Shown here piece after piece: positions 8,690 to 21,296 of a stretch of 64,000 nt of DNA. A model generated the notes under the pieces. The model had not been told where the DNA came from, did no database searches, and saw only the letters and a program-made list of their open reading frames with translations. The number at the start of each line of letters is the position of its first letter. The stretch's first letter is position 1. A program made the position numbers and the translations under genes. Source of the DNA: Cymodocea nodosa (Eukaryota; Streptophyta; Magnoliopsida; Alismatales; Cymodoceaceae); the NCBI GenBank assembly GCA_036874045.1, contig CM072337.1, positions 4,402,001-4,466,000 of the forward strand. The letters are read 5' to 3'.

Positions 8690-11595
8690 ATGAATAATAG
8701 ATAGTGGAGCATCCAACCACATGATTAGAGATATAATATTACTTATAGAAGTAACAAAGACCAAGAATAGACAAGTTACCTTTGGAAATAAAAGTAAAAC
8801 AAAAATCCTTGGGTCTAGCAAGGTTCAGCTAACTGAGAAATGTTTTATTAATGATGTTTTATTAGTAGAAAACTTAGGTTTTAATTTATTGAGTATTTCT
8901 ATCTTAATGAAATTTTATAGAGTGATTTCTGGAAAAGATTCCTGTAAAATTATAGACATATATACAAACGAAATTTTATTTACTACATACAAGAAATGAT
9001 TAGTTTGTATTCTGAATTTGCCTTTTGATATTATTAAAGACAATGCTTGCTTAATTGCAAAATCAAATGAAGTAATTTTATGGCATAGAAGGCTAAGTCA
9101 CTCAAACATAAAGTTATTACAAAAGCTGTCTAAAAAGAATCTAATTAGAGGTTTACCTAGTATTAATTACTCGAAAGAATTTATGTGTAATGCATGTCAA
9201 TTAGGTAAACTATATAAAACATCCTTTAGAACTTTAAATGAAATAACAAGCAAAAGAATATTAGAACTAGTGCATATGGATTTATTTGGACCTACTAGGA
9301 CAGCAAGTCTAAGAGGTAAACATTATGCTTTTGTACTAGTTGATGATTACTCTAGGTTTACTTGGGTTTATTTTCTAGCTAATAAAACTAAAGTTTTTGA
9401 AATATTTAAAGTATTCTGTAATAAAGTTCAGAATGAGAAAAATGTTAAAATTCAAAAACTTAGGAGTGATCATGGTATAGAATTTGATAATGATCAAATA
9501 GACACCTTTTGTGAAGAATTAGACATAGATCATAGGTATTCATTTTCAAGAGCTCCTTCACAAAATGGGATAGTAGAATGTAAAAACAGATCACTTCAGG
9601 AAATGTCTAGAAGTATGTTAAATGAAAATAAGTCACCCTTATTTCTCTAGGCTGAAGCAGTTCATACAACATATTATGTTATAAATAGGGAACATTTAAG
9701 ACCCATTATGAATAAAACTCCTTATGAGATATGGTATAACAAGGTTACCAAAATTAGTTATTTAAAACCCTTTGGCTGCAAGTGTTTTATATTAAACACT
9801 AAAAAACATAGAGATAAATTAAGAGTCAAATCAGATGAGGGTATTTTTGTTGGTTATTTCATTAGAAGTAAAGCATATAGAGTATATAATAAATCAACAA
9901 AAACCATTGAGGAAACCCTAGATGTGAAATTTTATGAAAATTTTCATTTGGATTTTAGACATGTTAAAAATATTGATTTAGAAATTCTCTCAGCAAAATC
10001 AAATGATGTTGATAGAGAAATTGAGAGATTATCTCACAAACTAAGAAATATAAACTTGAATGATGAAGATTTAAAAGAAAATAATGTCATGCCTACAGAA
10101 AATATGGATCATCATAGAAATTGGCGTTATGCTTCATCTCATTCCTATTATTAGATAATAGGCGATACTAATCAAGGAGTTAGGACTAGGTCATCAATAG
10201 TCAACATTTATGGTTCTTATTCTTTTGTTTCTTTACTAGAACCAAAGAAAATTGAAGATTCCATAGAAGATGAATTTTGGTATTTAGGTATGCAAGATGA
10301 GCTAAATCAATTTATAAGAAATAAGGCGTAGGATCTAGTTCCACCCCCTGAAAATAAGTCTGTAATAGGAACAAGGTGGGTATTTAGAAACAAAGTAGAT
10401 CAAGATGGATATATCATTAAAAATAAAGCTAGGTTAGGTGCTCAAGGTTACAAGCAAGAGAAAAAAATTGATTATGATGAAACATTTACTCCTGTTACTA
10501 GACTAGAATCAATACAAATTTTGTTAGCATATGCTTGTTACATGGATTTCAAATTATACCAAATGGATGTTAAGACTGCTTTTTTAAATGGATATATAAA
10601 AGAAGAAGTTTATGTAAAACAACCTTTAGGTTTTGAAGATTCAAAACATCCCAAGTATGTTTACAAGCTTAAAAAGGCACTATATGGCCTTAAACAAGCC
10701 CCTAGGTCTTAGTATGAGAGGTTATCTAAATTTCTTATAGAAAAAGGGTATTCTATGGGAAAGGCAGATTATACCCTCTTCATCAAGAAAGTTGTAAATG
10801 ATATATTGATAGTTCAAATCTATGTAGATGACATTATATTTGGAGCAACAATTGAAAAATTAGTTAAGTCTTTTTCAAATGACATGACTAATTAATTTGA
10901 AATGAGTATGATGGGTGAACTTTCATTTTTTCTAGGCTTACAAATTAAGCAATTAGAAATAGTACTTTTATTTTATAAGAAAATATACTCGAGATTTATT
11001 AAAGAGGTTTGGACTAGACAACACTAAAATGAAAAATACACCAATGAATACTATTACTAAGTTGGATAAAGATGACTTTGGAAAATCTGTAGATATAAAA
11101 CAATATAGAGGTATGATTGGTTGTTACTTTATTTAATAGCTAGCTGTTTAGATATTCTATTTAGTGTGTGGACTTGTGCTAGATATCAATCTAATCCTAA
11201 AGAGTCACACCTACTTACTATTAAGAGAATTTTTAAATATCTATTAGGAACCATCAATTTCGGATTGTTTTACTTTAAACATAGTTCTTTAAATTTAATA
11301 GGTTATAGTGATGCTGATTTCGCAGGATTTAAGTTTGAAAGAAAAAGCACTAGTGACACTTGTCAATTATTAGGAAATTCTTTAGTGTCATGGTTTAGCA
11401 AAAAGCAAAATTATGTAGCATTATCCACAATAGAAGCTGAATATATAGCTACTACACTTTATTGTGCTCATGTGATAAAAGGAAAAATAGCATTAAATTT
11501 CTTTCCAACCATAGAACAATTAGCCGATTTATTCACTAAACCCTTAGATGAAAATACTTTTTCAAAATTATGATTAGAACTTGGTATCTGTAGGT
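8690..11595 (+). pseudogene. pol: Sirevirus pol: protease, integrase, RT, RNase H
   Basis: The protease region is recognisable at 8690-8750 (DSGASNHM, partly mutated). The integrase zinc part has LWHRRLSHSN and CNACQLGKL. The catalytic core has HMDLFGPTR, VDDYSRFTWVYF, LRSDHGIEFDND and NGIVECKNRSL. RT follows with [31 protein letters not shown] and IYVDDIIFGA. RNase H ends with YSDADFAG and LADLFTKPLDE. Stops occur near 8998, 9648, 10152, 10329, 10710, 10893 and 11571, with frame damage at about 10960-11130. RNase H lacks about 45 residues between the AEYIA region and IKGKIALNF. Confidence 0.9.
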
Positions 11596-11601
11596 TATTT
11601 G

Positions 11602-13447
11602 TGTTAGGATTGGTAGACTCACTAGAGGGGGGGTGAATGGTGAATGTGTGTAATTTTTTATATTCTTTTGATTGTTGAATCAAATGATTCAATAGAAATG
11701 AAATGAGATGAAACTAAACAAATGCAAAGCAGTAAAGAGAGATAACACACAACAAGTTTTAGGTGATTCACCAACTTGGCTAGTCCACCCCCAAGATTCA
11801 CTTGGGCTTCACTAAGTATTTCAACACTTACACACTTGCTTTCAGGTCAAAGCAAGAACCAACAACACAGAAGTTTTCAGGTATAAACTTCAGTAAACCA
11901 ACCTCTAGAGTTTTCAGGTCGAAACTCAAACTAACAACTGAATGTAGCTTTCAGGTTGAAGCCACGAACCAACAGCTTGAGTCTTTCAATCAGAGTTTTG
12001 GCGCACAGAGCTTTTTCTGCAGTAGATTTTTAGAATATGCTTCACTGTTTGCAGACTTGAGTGTAATTGGAATTGGAGTGTAGCTCATTGTATGTGGTAT
12101 ATACGTTATCTCTGTATATTCCTCTCTTAAACTCCTCATATTTATACCAAATGTATAATGATCATATTTTTTCTTTCAATGGATGTATTCTGCTGTACTT
12201 GGTAAATAATCAAACCTAAATATGGTAAGTTACCATTCTGTCTGATGTTCAATAATTAACCTTCCAAAAATCTCAACCTTTCGGATGGTTATAAAAATAA
12301 CTTATCGAAAAGCATTCATAACTTACCGATTCATCACTCATATTTTGCTATCTGAGTCACGTGAGGATTTTAAGTTGCTCACATGTAATGTCAAATGATC
12401 GGAGTCTTGTATTTAACTTACTAAAAGGAGTTCCTGACTTTTGGATAGTTATCTACTGTAACTCTCTGATCTTTCATTTAAGTCTTCGACAACTGTCCCT
12501 TTAAATTTGCACATGCATAAAATCATAACTTAAGTTTCGGATAGTTAATAATTTAACTCACTGAAACTTTCCCATTTTTCGGATAGTTATCTTTCTAACT
12601 CTCCGAAAACCTATTTGAACATCTGTCTGGAATTTTGCACGTGGGAAATTCACTAACTTAAGTTTCGGATGGTTAAACCGTAACTCACCGAAACTCTCTT
12701 GAGATTTCAGATAGTTATCTTTCTAACTCTCTGAAAACTTAAATGATCTTCTTTCTGGAATTCTGCACGTGGCAATTTCAATAACTTAAGTTTCGGATAG
12801 TTAAACTGTAACTTACCGAAACTCTCTTTGAAAATTCGGATAGTTATCTAACTCTCCAATTTTCCCTTTTAAGCTTTCAACTACTAGCTTCTCCATTCTA
12901 CACGTGCGTAATAAGATGATTTAAGTTCCTGAAAGTTATACCTGCAACTCTTCGAAAAACTTGAATAGTTATCTAACTTTCCGAAAGAAAACTCGGATAG
13001 TTGTCTAATTCTCCAAAAAAGTCCTTTAAGATACTGTTTTGTATTTCTACACATGGTTAATTGAATGACTTAAGTTTCGGATAGTTAGCCTTTCTAACTT
13101 TCTGATTTTCCTTTTTCTTTTGGATAGTTAACTCCATAACTCTCCGATCATTCAACCAACTTAACTGTCTGATTAAATAACTCTCCAAAGACTTTGTAAA
13201 ATCGGATAGTTATCCTTCTAACTGTCCGATGGACTTGCTGTTGTTTTACTCTTCAGATACTTGGACCTGTAACTATTTGATTTTCCTGTAACCTGAAGGT
13301 AGTATCATCTGAAACCTTCTCCATCTGTTTGTCTGCTTGGAATTTGTTCTATCTGCCTTCTGATCTAATGTTGTACTGACTTAACTGTGAAATACAATAT
13401 GTTTCCTCACATAGGTTTTGCATTATCAAAATACTTGGGTTCTAACA
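11602..13447 (-). repeat. S2 Sirevirus LTR (1846 bp)
   Basis: On the minus strand it runs TGTTAGAACCCAAG ... CCAATCCTAACA, with TG/CA ends. Its 3' end carries the Sirevirus-type CACCCCCCCTCTAGTGAG. The polypurine tract abuts at 13448, making this the 3' LTR of the minus-strand element to its right. The stretch 12220-13260 is an array of TTCGGATAGTTA / TAACTCTCCGAAA words with CACGTG boxes near 12357, 12639, 12766 and 12902. The ORF at 11802-12083 within it is not credible as a gene. The left flank is the end of S3 pol. Confidence 0.85.
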
Positions 13448-13461
13448 ATCTCCCCCTTTTT
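13448..13461 (-). promoter_or_regulatory. polypurine tract of S2
   Basis: Minus-strand AAAAAGGGGGAGAT directly abuts the TGTTAG start of the LTR. It is the priming site for plus-strand DNA. Confidence 0.8.
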
Positions 13462-13840
13462 GATAATGACAAAAACCTTTACAATTATTTACATGTATTT
13501 CACTCCCTAGTGTATTTCTATACATTCAGTCACACAGAGAACTAAATAAAACAGGAATTTAACAAGACTATATTGACGTGGAGGGATTCCTCCCCTTGAC
13601 TTTGTGCTGTCTTCTCCTCCTATCTATGTGCTAAGTTTTTCTTCACCTTTTAATAATTCTCTTTCAGTTCTTGCTGGAAATACTGTAAGTGACCATATAC
13701 TTCACAAATTTCCAAATTCTTCTCTCCCTTTTTGTCATTATATAAAAAGGTGAGGACTGTAAAACTGATATTGAATATATCCTGCATGAGTAAGTTAGCA
13801 GAAAACAAGCTTCCATATGGTGAGCTTGGTGAAAAAATAT
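13462..13840 (-). other. S2 noncoding 3' region
   Basis: Between RNase H and the polypurine tract. It contains further purine-rich tracts on the minus strand near 13715-13735. No env-position ORF is present, so either this family lacks one or this copy lost it. Confidence 0.45.
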
Positions 13841-15570
13841 TTAAAGGTCTAGTAAAGAACATATGCCTAGATTTCTTCTAATATGATTAAAAGTTGATTC
13901 ATTTAAAGATTTGGTGAAAATATCTGCAAGTTGATTTTCTGTTGGCACAAACTTAAGTGAGATGTTCCCTTTTTCCACATGATCTCTCAGAAAGTGATGT
14001 CTAATCTCGATATGCTTGGCTTTGGAATGAAGTATTGTATTCTTAGATAGACTGATTGCATTGCTGTTATCACAAAAAATGATTGAATTTTGAATTTTCA
14101 GTTTGTAATCTGCTAGAGTTTGCTGCATCCAAAGGATTTGAGCACAACACAATCCTGCTGCAATATACTCGGCTTCAGTAGTAGATAAAGGTACACAATT
14201 TTGTTTCCTACTGAACCAAGAGATTAAGGAATTTCCAAGTAATTGACAAGTACCACTAGTGCTTTTTCTATCAGATCTGTAGCCTGCATGATCTACATCA
14301 CTATAGCCTTTTAAAATCAAATTACTGTCAGCTGAGTAGAATAGTCTGAAATCTTTTGTTCCTTGTAGATATCTGAAAATCCTTTTGACTGATTTCAAGT
14401 GCGATTCCTTTGGTGATGCTTGAAATCTAGCACACAAGCATACACTGAACATAATATCTGGCCTGCTAGCTGAAAGGTATAACAAGGATCCAATCATACC
14501 TCTATATTGCTTTTGATCCACTACAACACTTGAATCATCCATTTCTAGTTTAATGCTTGAACTCATTGGAGTATTTGCAGGTTTGATGTTTTCATAACCA
14601 AATTTCTTCAACATCTCTTTGTAGTATTTTTCTTGGTTGACAAAAATGCCATTATGCACTTGATGAATCTGTAATCCCAAGAAAAACTTCAATTCTCCCA
14701 TCATGCTCATTTCAAATTTATTTTTCATTAAAATCTAAAATTCATGACAGAGATCTTCTGAAGTGACTCCAAAGACTATATCATCAACATATATCTATAC
14801 AATCAAAATATGCATATCAAAAGTTTTGATAAACAAAGTGTTGTCTACTTTGCCTATAGAAAAATTGTTTTCAGTTAAAAACTTTTTCAATTTCTCATAC
14901 CAAGCTCTAGGTGCCTATTTCAGACCATATAGAGCCTTTCTTAGTTTGTAGACATGATCCGGCTTGAATTCATCTTCAAATCCAGGAGGTTGTTTAACAA
15001 ACACTTCTTCCTGAATTTCTCCATTTAAGAAGGCACTTTTCACATCCATCTGAAATAATCTTATCTTCGTACTACTTGCAAAAGCAAGCAACATTCTGAT
15101 AGCTTCAATCCTAGCTACAGGTGCAAAAGTTTCTTCATAGTCAATACCTTCCTACTGATTGTAGCCTTGTGCAACTAATCGAGTTTTGTTTCTGAAAATG
15201 TTACCTTCTTCATATAATTTGTTTTTGAAAATCCATTTAGTTCCAATGATGGATTTTCTTGCAGGTTTTTCTACTAGTTCCCAAACATTGTTTTTCTAGA
15301 ACTGATTTAATTCTTCCTGCACAGCCATTGTCCAGTAGGTATCCTTACATGCTTCATCTACTGATTTTGGCTCTATTTCTGACACAAATGCACAAAAATT
15401 GCAGATATCTTGTGCTTTGCTTCGAGTTTGTACCCCTTTAGATATATTTCCAATTATTTGTTCCTTAGGATGATCAGATCTGAACTTCCAACTGTTATGA
15501 TTCTGAAACCTATTGCTGAGATTCTGATTTGACACTTGTGAAATGAGTTTCTACTTGCAGCTATCATCTT
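13841..15570 (-). pseudogene. pol: S2 Sirevirus pol, RT and RNase H
   Basis: The minus strand reads DTYWTMAVQEELNQF (about 15300-15360), then RT with [37 protein letters not shown], a stop, APRAWYEKL and IYVDDIVFG. RNase H (14728-13841, 295 codons open) has GYSDVDHAGYRSDRKSTSG, TEAEYIAAG, FCDNSNAISLSKN and LADIFTKSLNES, and ends in SLLDL. Scattered stops break the RT half. Integrase and gag are absent because the copy is cut at 15570 by the S1 LTR. It lies in the same orientation as, and directly upstream of, the S2 LTR at 11602-13447. Confidence 0.88.
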
Positions 15571-17179
15571 TGTAGGATCGTATGGCTACACAAGAGGGGG
15601 GTGAATTGTGTATTTTTAATATTTTCTGAAATATAAGTGAAACTTTAAATCTCAAAAACAAGTCGAGACATTATTTTCATAAAATCATTTTTATTCAAGG
15701 TTTCAATTACAATATACAATTCAATTCTCCTCAGAAATTGTAGATGCAATTATATTTCGATACCATGTATCATCTAAACAATTTCATAACTACAAATAGA
15801 GAAAACTAATTTGCGGAATTTAAAACTTTTCTCCCTGTTTGAGATCTTTCTTCTTCTTCTTTTTCTTTTTCAGCAATTCTTTAGTGACGAATATCTTGTC
15901 TTTTCATGCTTCACCGAATTTGCTTTCTTTTGATACTTCAAATCTTCAGTGACGAAAATCTTACCTTTTTATGCTTCACTGAACTTTCTTCCACTTGAGA
16001 GATTTTCCCCGAGAAGGTGTTTTTGATCCCTGAAAAAGATTTTTCTTTTGGTGTGCAGGGATGGTTTCATCCTAGAAAAGATTTTTCTTTTTGTGTGCAA
16101 GGATAAATTGATCAACGAGAATTCTATGCCTTTTATACTGTATCTTCATTTCATGCATATCCTTTACGTTTACCACCACCAGTTTTCCACTTCTCCACGT
16201 CTTTTCTTCTTCCTTCATCGAAACACACACGTTCTAACCCACGTTTATATTTCGAATTTTCTTTAATCATCAGTCCTGGATCTCTGAAAAATTTCATGGA
16301 AAATAAACTTTCTCGTCCAAAAGTTTTTCATGAGTGTAATAAGAAGTCGTTATTTTAATGTTAACTAAACGAGTAGCACAAGTATATATATAACTTAACG
16401 AGTTCCTCATGTGCCATTTCACGTGACAAGTACTGTAGTTAACTCAACGAACTAAGTCTGTGGTGTTATGCTAATTCAACGAACCATCTCCGTTGTGTTA
16501 TGATAACTCAACGAACCAGTAATAAACAAATGTTTTTATAATAAGAATTTTACCACATGCAAAAATAACAACTTAAGTTTATAACGCTAACCTAACGCGT
16601 TGCCTTATTGTTCAATATAGCAACTCAATGCGTTTAGTTATGTTAACTTAACGAGTTAAACATGTGCACCTCACGTGATACAATACAACATTCGTAACTT
16701 ATAATTTCACCACGTGTATAACACTAACTTAACGAGTTTGTCTCTTCTTTTACTCACTAACTTAACGAGTTATCACGTGACCTATTTTAACCTTTAGGCC
16801 TCTAACTTAATGAGTTCTCACGTGACCTCTATACAAACAAAACACTAACTTAACGAGTTCTCACGTGACCTCTATACAAACAAAACTCTAACTTAACGAG
16901 TTGTCTAAACGTGCACTGTTCATGATACAGAAGATATAACATTAAAACATATCATGCTTTTCAATAAAAACACACGTTAACTTAAAGTTTAGCTAAATGA
17001 GAAATTAATGCAACGAAATGACTAGTTATTAACTTCAGATCCAATACAGACAAGTATTTATATTAGTAAGCTTTTTCTGTATTAATTGATGATTTTAATT
17101 TCTTTTCACAAGCAATAGTAATTGAGCAAATATGATTATTTTCATTCAGCACACATCATCAAAACAAAAATACTCAACA
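15571..17179 (-). repeat. S1 3' LTR (1609 bp)
   Basis: Minus-strand ends TGTTGAGTATTTTTG ... CGATCCTACA, with the Sirevirus motif CACCCCCCTCTTGTGTAG near its 3' end. It carries arrays of AACTTAACGAGTT and AACTCAACGAA words and CACGTG boxes near 16421, 16671, 16693, 16764, 16814 and 16862. Confidence 0.9.
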
Positions 17180-17193
17180 ATCTTGCCCTTTTT
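17180..17193 (-). promoter_or_regulatory. S1 polypurine tract
   Basis: Minus-strand AAAAAGGGCAAGAT abuts the LTR start. A second tract, AAAAAGGGGGAGAAA, lies near 17486-17500. Several such tracts before the 3' LTR are typical of Sireviruses. Confidence 0.75.
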
Positions 17194-17674
17194 GATGATG
17201 ACAAAACCATATTAAATCAATTATGAAATATGTATAACTCAACAAAGCACCCTCGTTGGGTTAACTTTTAATTCAACAAACTTGTTTGTTGACTTAAGTT
17301 CACTAAAGCTTATTTCTATTGTTTGTGTAAATTTTACCTCTCAGAATTAAAACTCTCAAATGTCAATAATTATATAAGTATCAGTTTTCTAATTATCATC
17401 TGTCAGATACAATAACCATTTAAATAGCATCTCCTTTTATAATATATATATGCAATTAAGATCATAATCATCTTTTTATAATATTTCTCCCCCTTTTTGT
17501 CATTAATCAAAAAGATAATTACAAAGAATATATATACATATATAAGAGAATTACAACAACTCTTTCTGTAAACAAGAATAATAATTGAAGACATTTACAG
17601 AAAAATGTATTGTTCAATGAATCAAACAAGTAATACAAACATTACATTTTGTATTTAGAAACAAACAAAAACAA
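17194..17674 (-). other. S1 3' noncoding region
   Basis: Holds the second polypurine tract near 17486-17500 and a GTTGGGTTAACTTTTAATTCAAC-like hairpin word near 17253. No gene was seen. Confidence 0.5.
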
Positions 17675-19709
17675 TTAGCGACCCCTCCTAAGTATATCAC
17701 TTATAGTAGTACATATTTTATCTCCTAGATGCCTAATATCATTTCTGATGTCGTTAAGCACTGCATCTAAGTCAGGAGGTAGCTGGGTTTGTTGTTCTGC
17801 TTGAACTGAATAACTTTGTTGTTGTATATGGTCTGTATCAGGTTGTTGTTGTTGTTGTCGTTGAGGTTTATGCATGGCCTAGAATTTTTGCAAATCTTCG
17901 ACACTAAATGCTCTCATGCCTTTAGTTTCAGAGGGCCAGTTAGATAAATTCAATTGGCTTGCAATGAGTCTACATACAACATCACCATAAAATAACTTTG
18001 AACTCATATGCTGTAGTTGAGAAGTGAAAACATCAAACCAATTGATTTGAATTCTATTCAGCAAGCTATAAGTTGCATATAAACAACTTCTGCTAACTTC
18101 CATATTGTGTCCAACTCTCTGAAATAAATTTGCATGCAATATATTTGCAATAAACCTTGCCTCTGCATTCAAATTTTCCATTAATCTCATTTCAGAATAT
18201 ACATCTGGAATTTTTGATAAAGATTGAATGTTCCATTCTAGTTGTCTTATCATGTCAAATCTGTTGGTAATAACAACACCTTCATTCTTTAATCCTAAAA
18301 CTTCAAAAATTAACTCAGGAGATAATATAAACTCCTGTTCATTTATTTGAGTTTTCAGAAAATTTCCATTCTTGACCAGATTGCTATAAAAAGCTACAAT
18401 AAGCTCTGTGTATTGCTTCCATTTCATTCCTACTGGCAAGAATTTAATGAGGCCTTGAAACTCAAACAAATCTCTTATGTCCATCAAATTTCTGAATTTT
18501 ATTGGACGAGCATGCAGAATCTGACATGTAATCAGATTATTGTATTTCTGCATTGCTTCTTTAGATCTAAAATGAATTGTATTACCTTGAATGTTTAACA
18601 TTGTACACAAAGAAGGTGATACTTGAAGCCGTGATTTAGAGATTAATTCATCTTCAGGAACCTCTTCTTCAAAATGAATGTCATGTTGTTCCTCTTCCAA
18701 AATATTATCTTGAAGCTGCTCAGGTAAGCTTGATTCTTTAGCTTCAACAGTGTTAGGAACATTGTCAATATGCTCAACATTCATCTGTTCAGTCTCTATA
18801 GAATGTTCAGAGTACAATTTTTCTACAAATTCTACAGCCGGTGTATCTGTCTGTAATTGTTCATTTTGTTCAACAGATATTTCCATTGATTCATGCTGTG
18901 AATTCTCAGACTCTGCTTCTATAGATTCCGTAGAAGGCTGGTTAACTTTTAGCTCTTCTGGAGTCTTAACAATTTCAATATCTGCTACTCTAGACAATTC
19001 AGCCTTTGAACTAGTTACTGCCTCAACATTGTCAATTATATCTGCAATAACTTGTTCAATGTCAGGTGCTTGATGCTCTGATTTGTCAATTTCTGCATCA
19101 TCAGGACTTGTACTAATAGAAAAACTTGAGCTCATATTTGACTTGTATTTCTTCTCAAGCTTTCTAGCAAAGGGAAAATAAAGTCTCATTATCTTCATCA
19201 GTTTCAGTGTGTTCGGAACTGTACAATGTCTATACATACATTGTCCTTTGAAAATAAATTTTCATCTGATTTTCCTTTTTCAAAAGACTTTGTTTCCTTA
19301 GACATAATTTTTCTGACTTTCCTTCTTCTATAACATTTCTGTTTCTCCTTTTCAAGTATTGCTGTTTTCTTTTCAAATTGCTCCATAAAAGTTTTCTGCT
19401 TTAATTCTTCTAAGGCACTTTCTATTGCAATAGCCTTTCGAAGACTATCAACTTTTGTTTTGTCTACAGCAATATTTGATTCTACTTGTTTTGAATATAA
19501 AGGAGTAGGGACAGTTGATTCGTGCTCTTCCTCAAATGCATGTAGTCTTGTACCATTTATAGGAGTTTGAGGAGTTCTATTTGATGAACCTACACCTTTT
19601 TCTTGAACCAAGTACGTGGAACTTCATCATTCTCTATTTCTTTTCCTTTTGCATCTCTTCTGCTTTTGCCTTTTCCTCTGCCACGTCCTTTGTAGAACTT
19701 GGAGACCAT
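17675..19709 (-). pseudogene. Sirevirus env-position ORF (S1)
   Basis: Starts at ATG 19709 with MVSKFYKGRGRGKGKSR, a basic N-terminus. Compared with the plus-strand S1 copy at 34883, about 170 bases are missing after TWFKKK, which shifts the frame, and there are two more indels near 19200. The central 452-codon stretch (19237-17879) has an acidic linker, then the conserved core: FRNLMDIRDLFEFQGLIKFL, LSPELIFEVLGLKNEG, AEARFIANILHANLFQRVGH and FYGDVVCRLIASQLNLSNWP. After a TAG it ends in a Gln-rich tail and LPPDLDAVLNDIRNDIRHLG. The core resembles the 'putative plant transposon protein' domain found in Sirevirus env-like ORFs. I see no signal peptide or membrane segment. Its function is unknown. 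Confidence 0.8.
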
Positions 19710-19790
19710 CGTCGCAGGTTGTAACAGCAACAAGCGGGAAAGATTTTCTTGACAAAGTTTACAAATAACCTAAGTCCCCGTGTTATAAGT

Positions 19791-19799
19791 GTTTAAATA
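19791..19799 (-). promoter_or_regulatory. TATA-like box before the env-position ORF
   Basis: TATTTAAAC on the minus strand lies about 85 bases upstream of ATG 19709. The plus-strand S1 copy has the same box at the same spacing (34793 to 34883). Upstream sequence carries the AACGAGTTATA words seen in LTRs. Promoter function is inferred. Confidence 0.45.
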
Positions 19800-21296
19800 G
19801 GGTTTTTAGGCGTATAACTCAACGTGAAGATAAGTCGAGTTTAAAAATAAAATAAATATTGAATAAAGCTTATTCAATCAAAGTACCCGTAATATTCAAG
19901 TATAACTCGTTGAGTTAATTAACCTAACGAGTAAAACGCTGTCTAGAGGCAGTTTTACACGTTACCTTATCTAATATAACGTCTAGTTAGTACACTTAAA
20001 CAAGTTTCGGATGCTTCCAACTAAAACCTTCCGAAAACAACACACATGCTAAACTTAACATTATCTTGAGAACATTGTAAACTATTTGAACATTTTGTCT
20101 TTTGAATCTAGAATAGTTTATTTGTCTTTTTAAATTATTTCATCAAGATTTTAAGAGGACATTAATTCAGATTAACTAAGATTTGTATTTTAAATTATAT
20201 TAATCTGTTTTTGACATTGTTAATGCTCCCCCTACAAATATACTTCAAATATATTGAATCAAAATAAAAAATATACTTGTAGTGACAATAGATGTTAAGT
20301 ATAACTATACTTTTACATTTTCTTTTTAGAGACTTCCGTTATCCTGACATCATCAAAAATGATTTCCAGAATCAATTTCTACTGTATATGAATCAAAACA
20401 CAACTTTGAACTCAATTCGATTAATTCAAGGAGAATAAAAGAATGTATCTCAAATAAACGTTTTCAAAAGTACTAATGTTGATTCAATAAATCAGTAGTC
20501 ATATTGGTATAAACTATATGCGATTCAAAGATATCTGTAATTAATGAAACAACTTTTTCTTTTCAAAACAGTAAATATTGATAATTTTCTTTAAAAGTTA
20601 GTTTGAAAAGCTTGAATCATACAAGAGCTTTCTAATGTACCCGTGTAATGAGCTTTCAGTCAACAATCCCAGATCTGATCAGGACCTTAGGTTGCCAGAT
20701 TTAAAGAATCCTTTTTCAGGACAACAATCCTTACATACCTATCTGCTTAAGTACAAAAGGCTCGTGATCAAACTGATCAATAAACTCTCAAAGATTTTTA
20801 CTTTGTAAGCAATTTTCATTTTAAGCACAGTATATATGTATTCCATTAATACAGATGCAATAAAACACAAATCTCATACAATTTTTACTTCTATGATTAT
20901 ATTGAGAATATGAATCAGTTTCAATAAGCTTATACTTTTGATTAACAGTTTAAGATGAGTTACATATAACTTATTCTACAAGTTTAATCAATTAAGTCAA
21001 ATTTATGCATGATCATATGCATTTTCCTTGATTCAAAGAAAACATTTAATCAAAATTTCAGAATGTCAGAAGTATTTAATGTTTTTCATTTACACTTCCA
21101 CTTAAAATAGTAAAAACTATTAAAATTGATAAACTACTTAAAATCAACAAGATACTACTATGATTTTACAATAAATACATAGTATCTTAAGCAGCAGTTT
21201 AGATATTACTTTAGATATTTGTAATAAGTATATAATATCTATGAGGTGAACAACATCATCAATAATATTTATCTTTTTATGTGGAGTTTAAGCATT
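19800..21296 (-). other. S1 pol-to-env spacer
   Basis: About 1.5 kb without a gene. It holds an internal polypurine tract (minus strand TAGGGGGAGCA near 20224-20234). It also holds the conserved box near 20670-20765, including a donor-like AG/GTATGTAAGG on the minus strand. It is collinear with 33301-34792 on the other strand. Confidence 0.65.

Larger units (their letters stand above)
7531..11601 (+). mobile_element. Sirevirus S3 element, internal gag-pol fragment
   Basis: Collinear with the S3 copy at 61465-64000 and beyond. It starts just after the gag zinc knuckle and ends at the last residues of RNase H, where the S2 LTR begins at 11602. No LTR, leader or env-position ORF is attached. 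Many stops and an in-frame loss within RNase H mark it as an old copy. Confidence 0.8.

Noticed and set aside
12220..13260. Regularly recurring TTCGGATAGTTA words resembling a CRISPR-like array
   Set aside because: The words are diverged, unevenly spaced and inside a plant LTR. Nothing prokaryotic is present.
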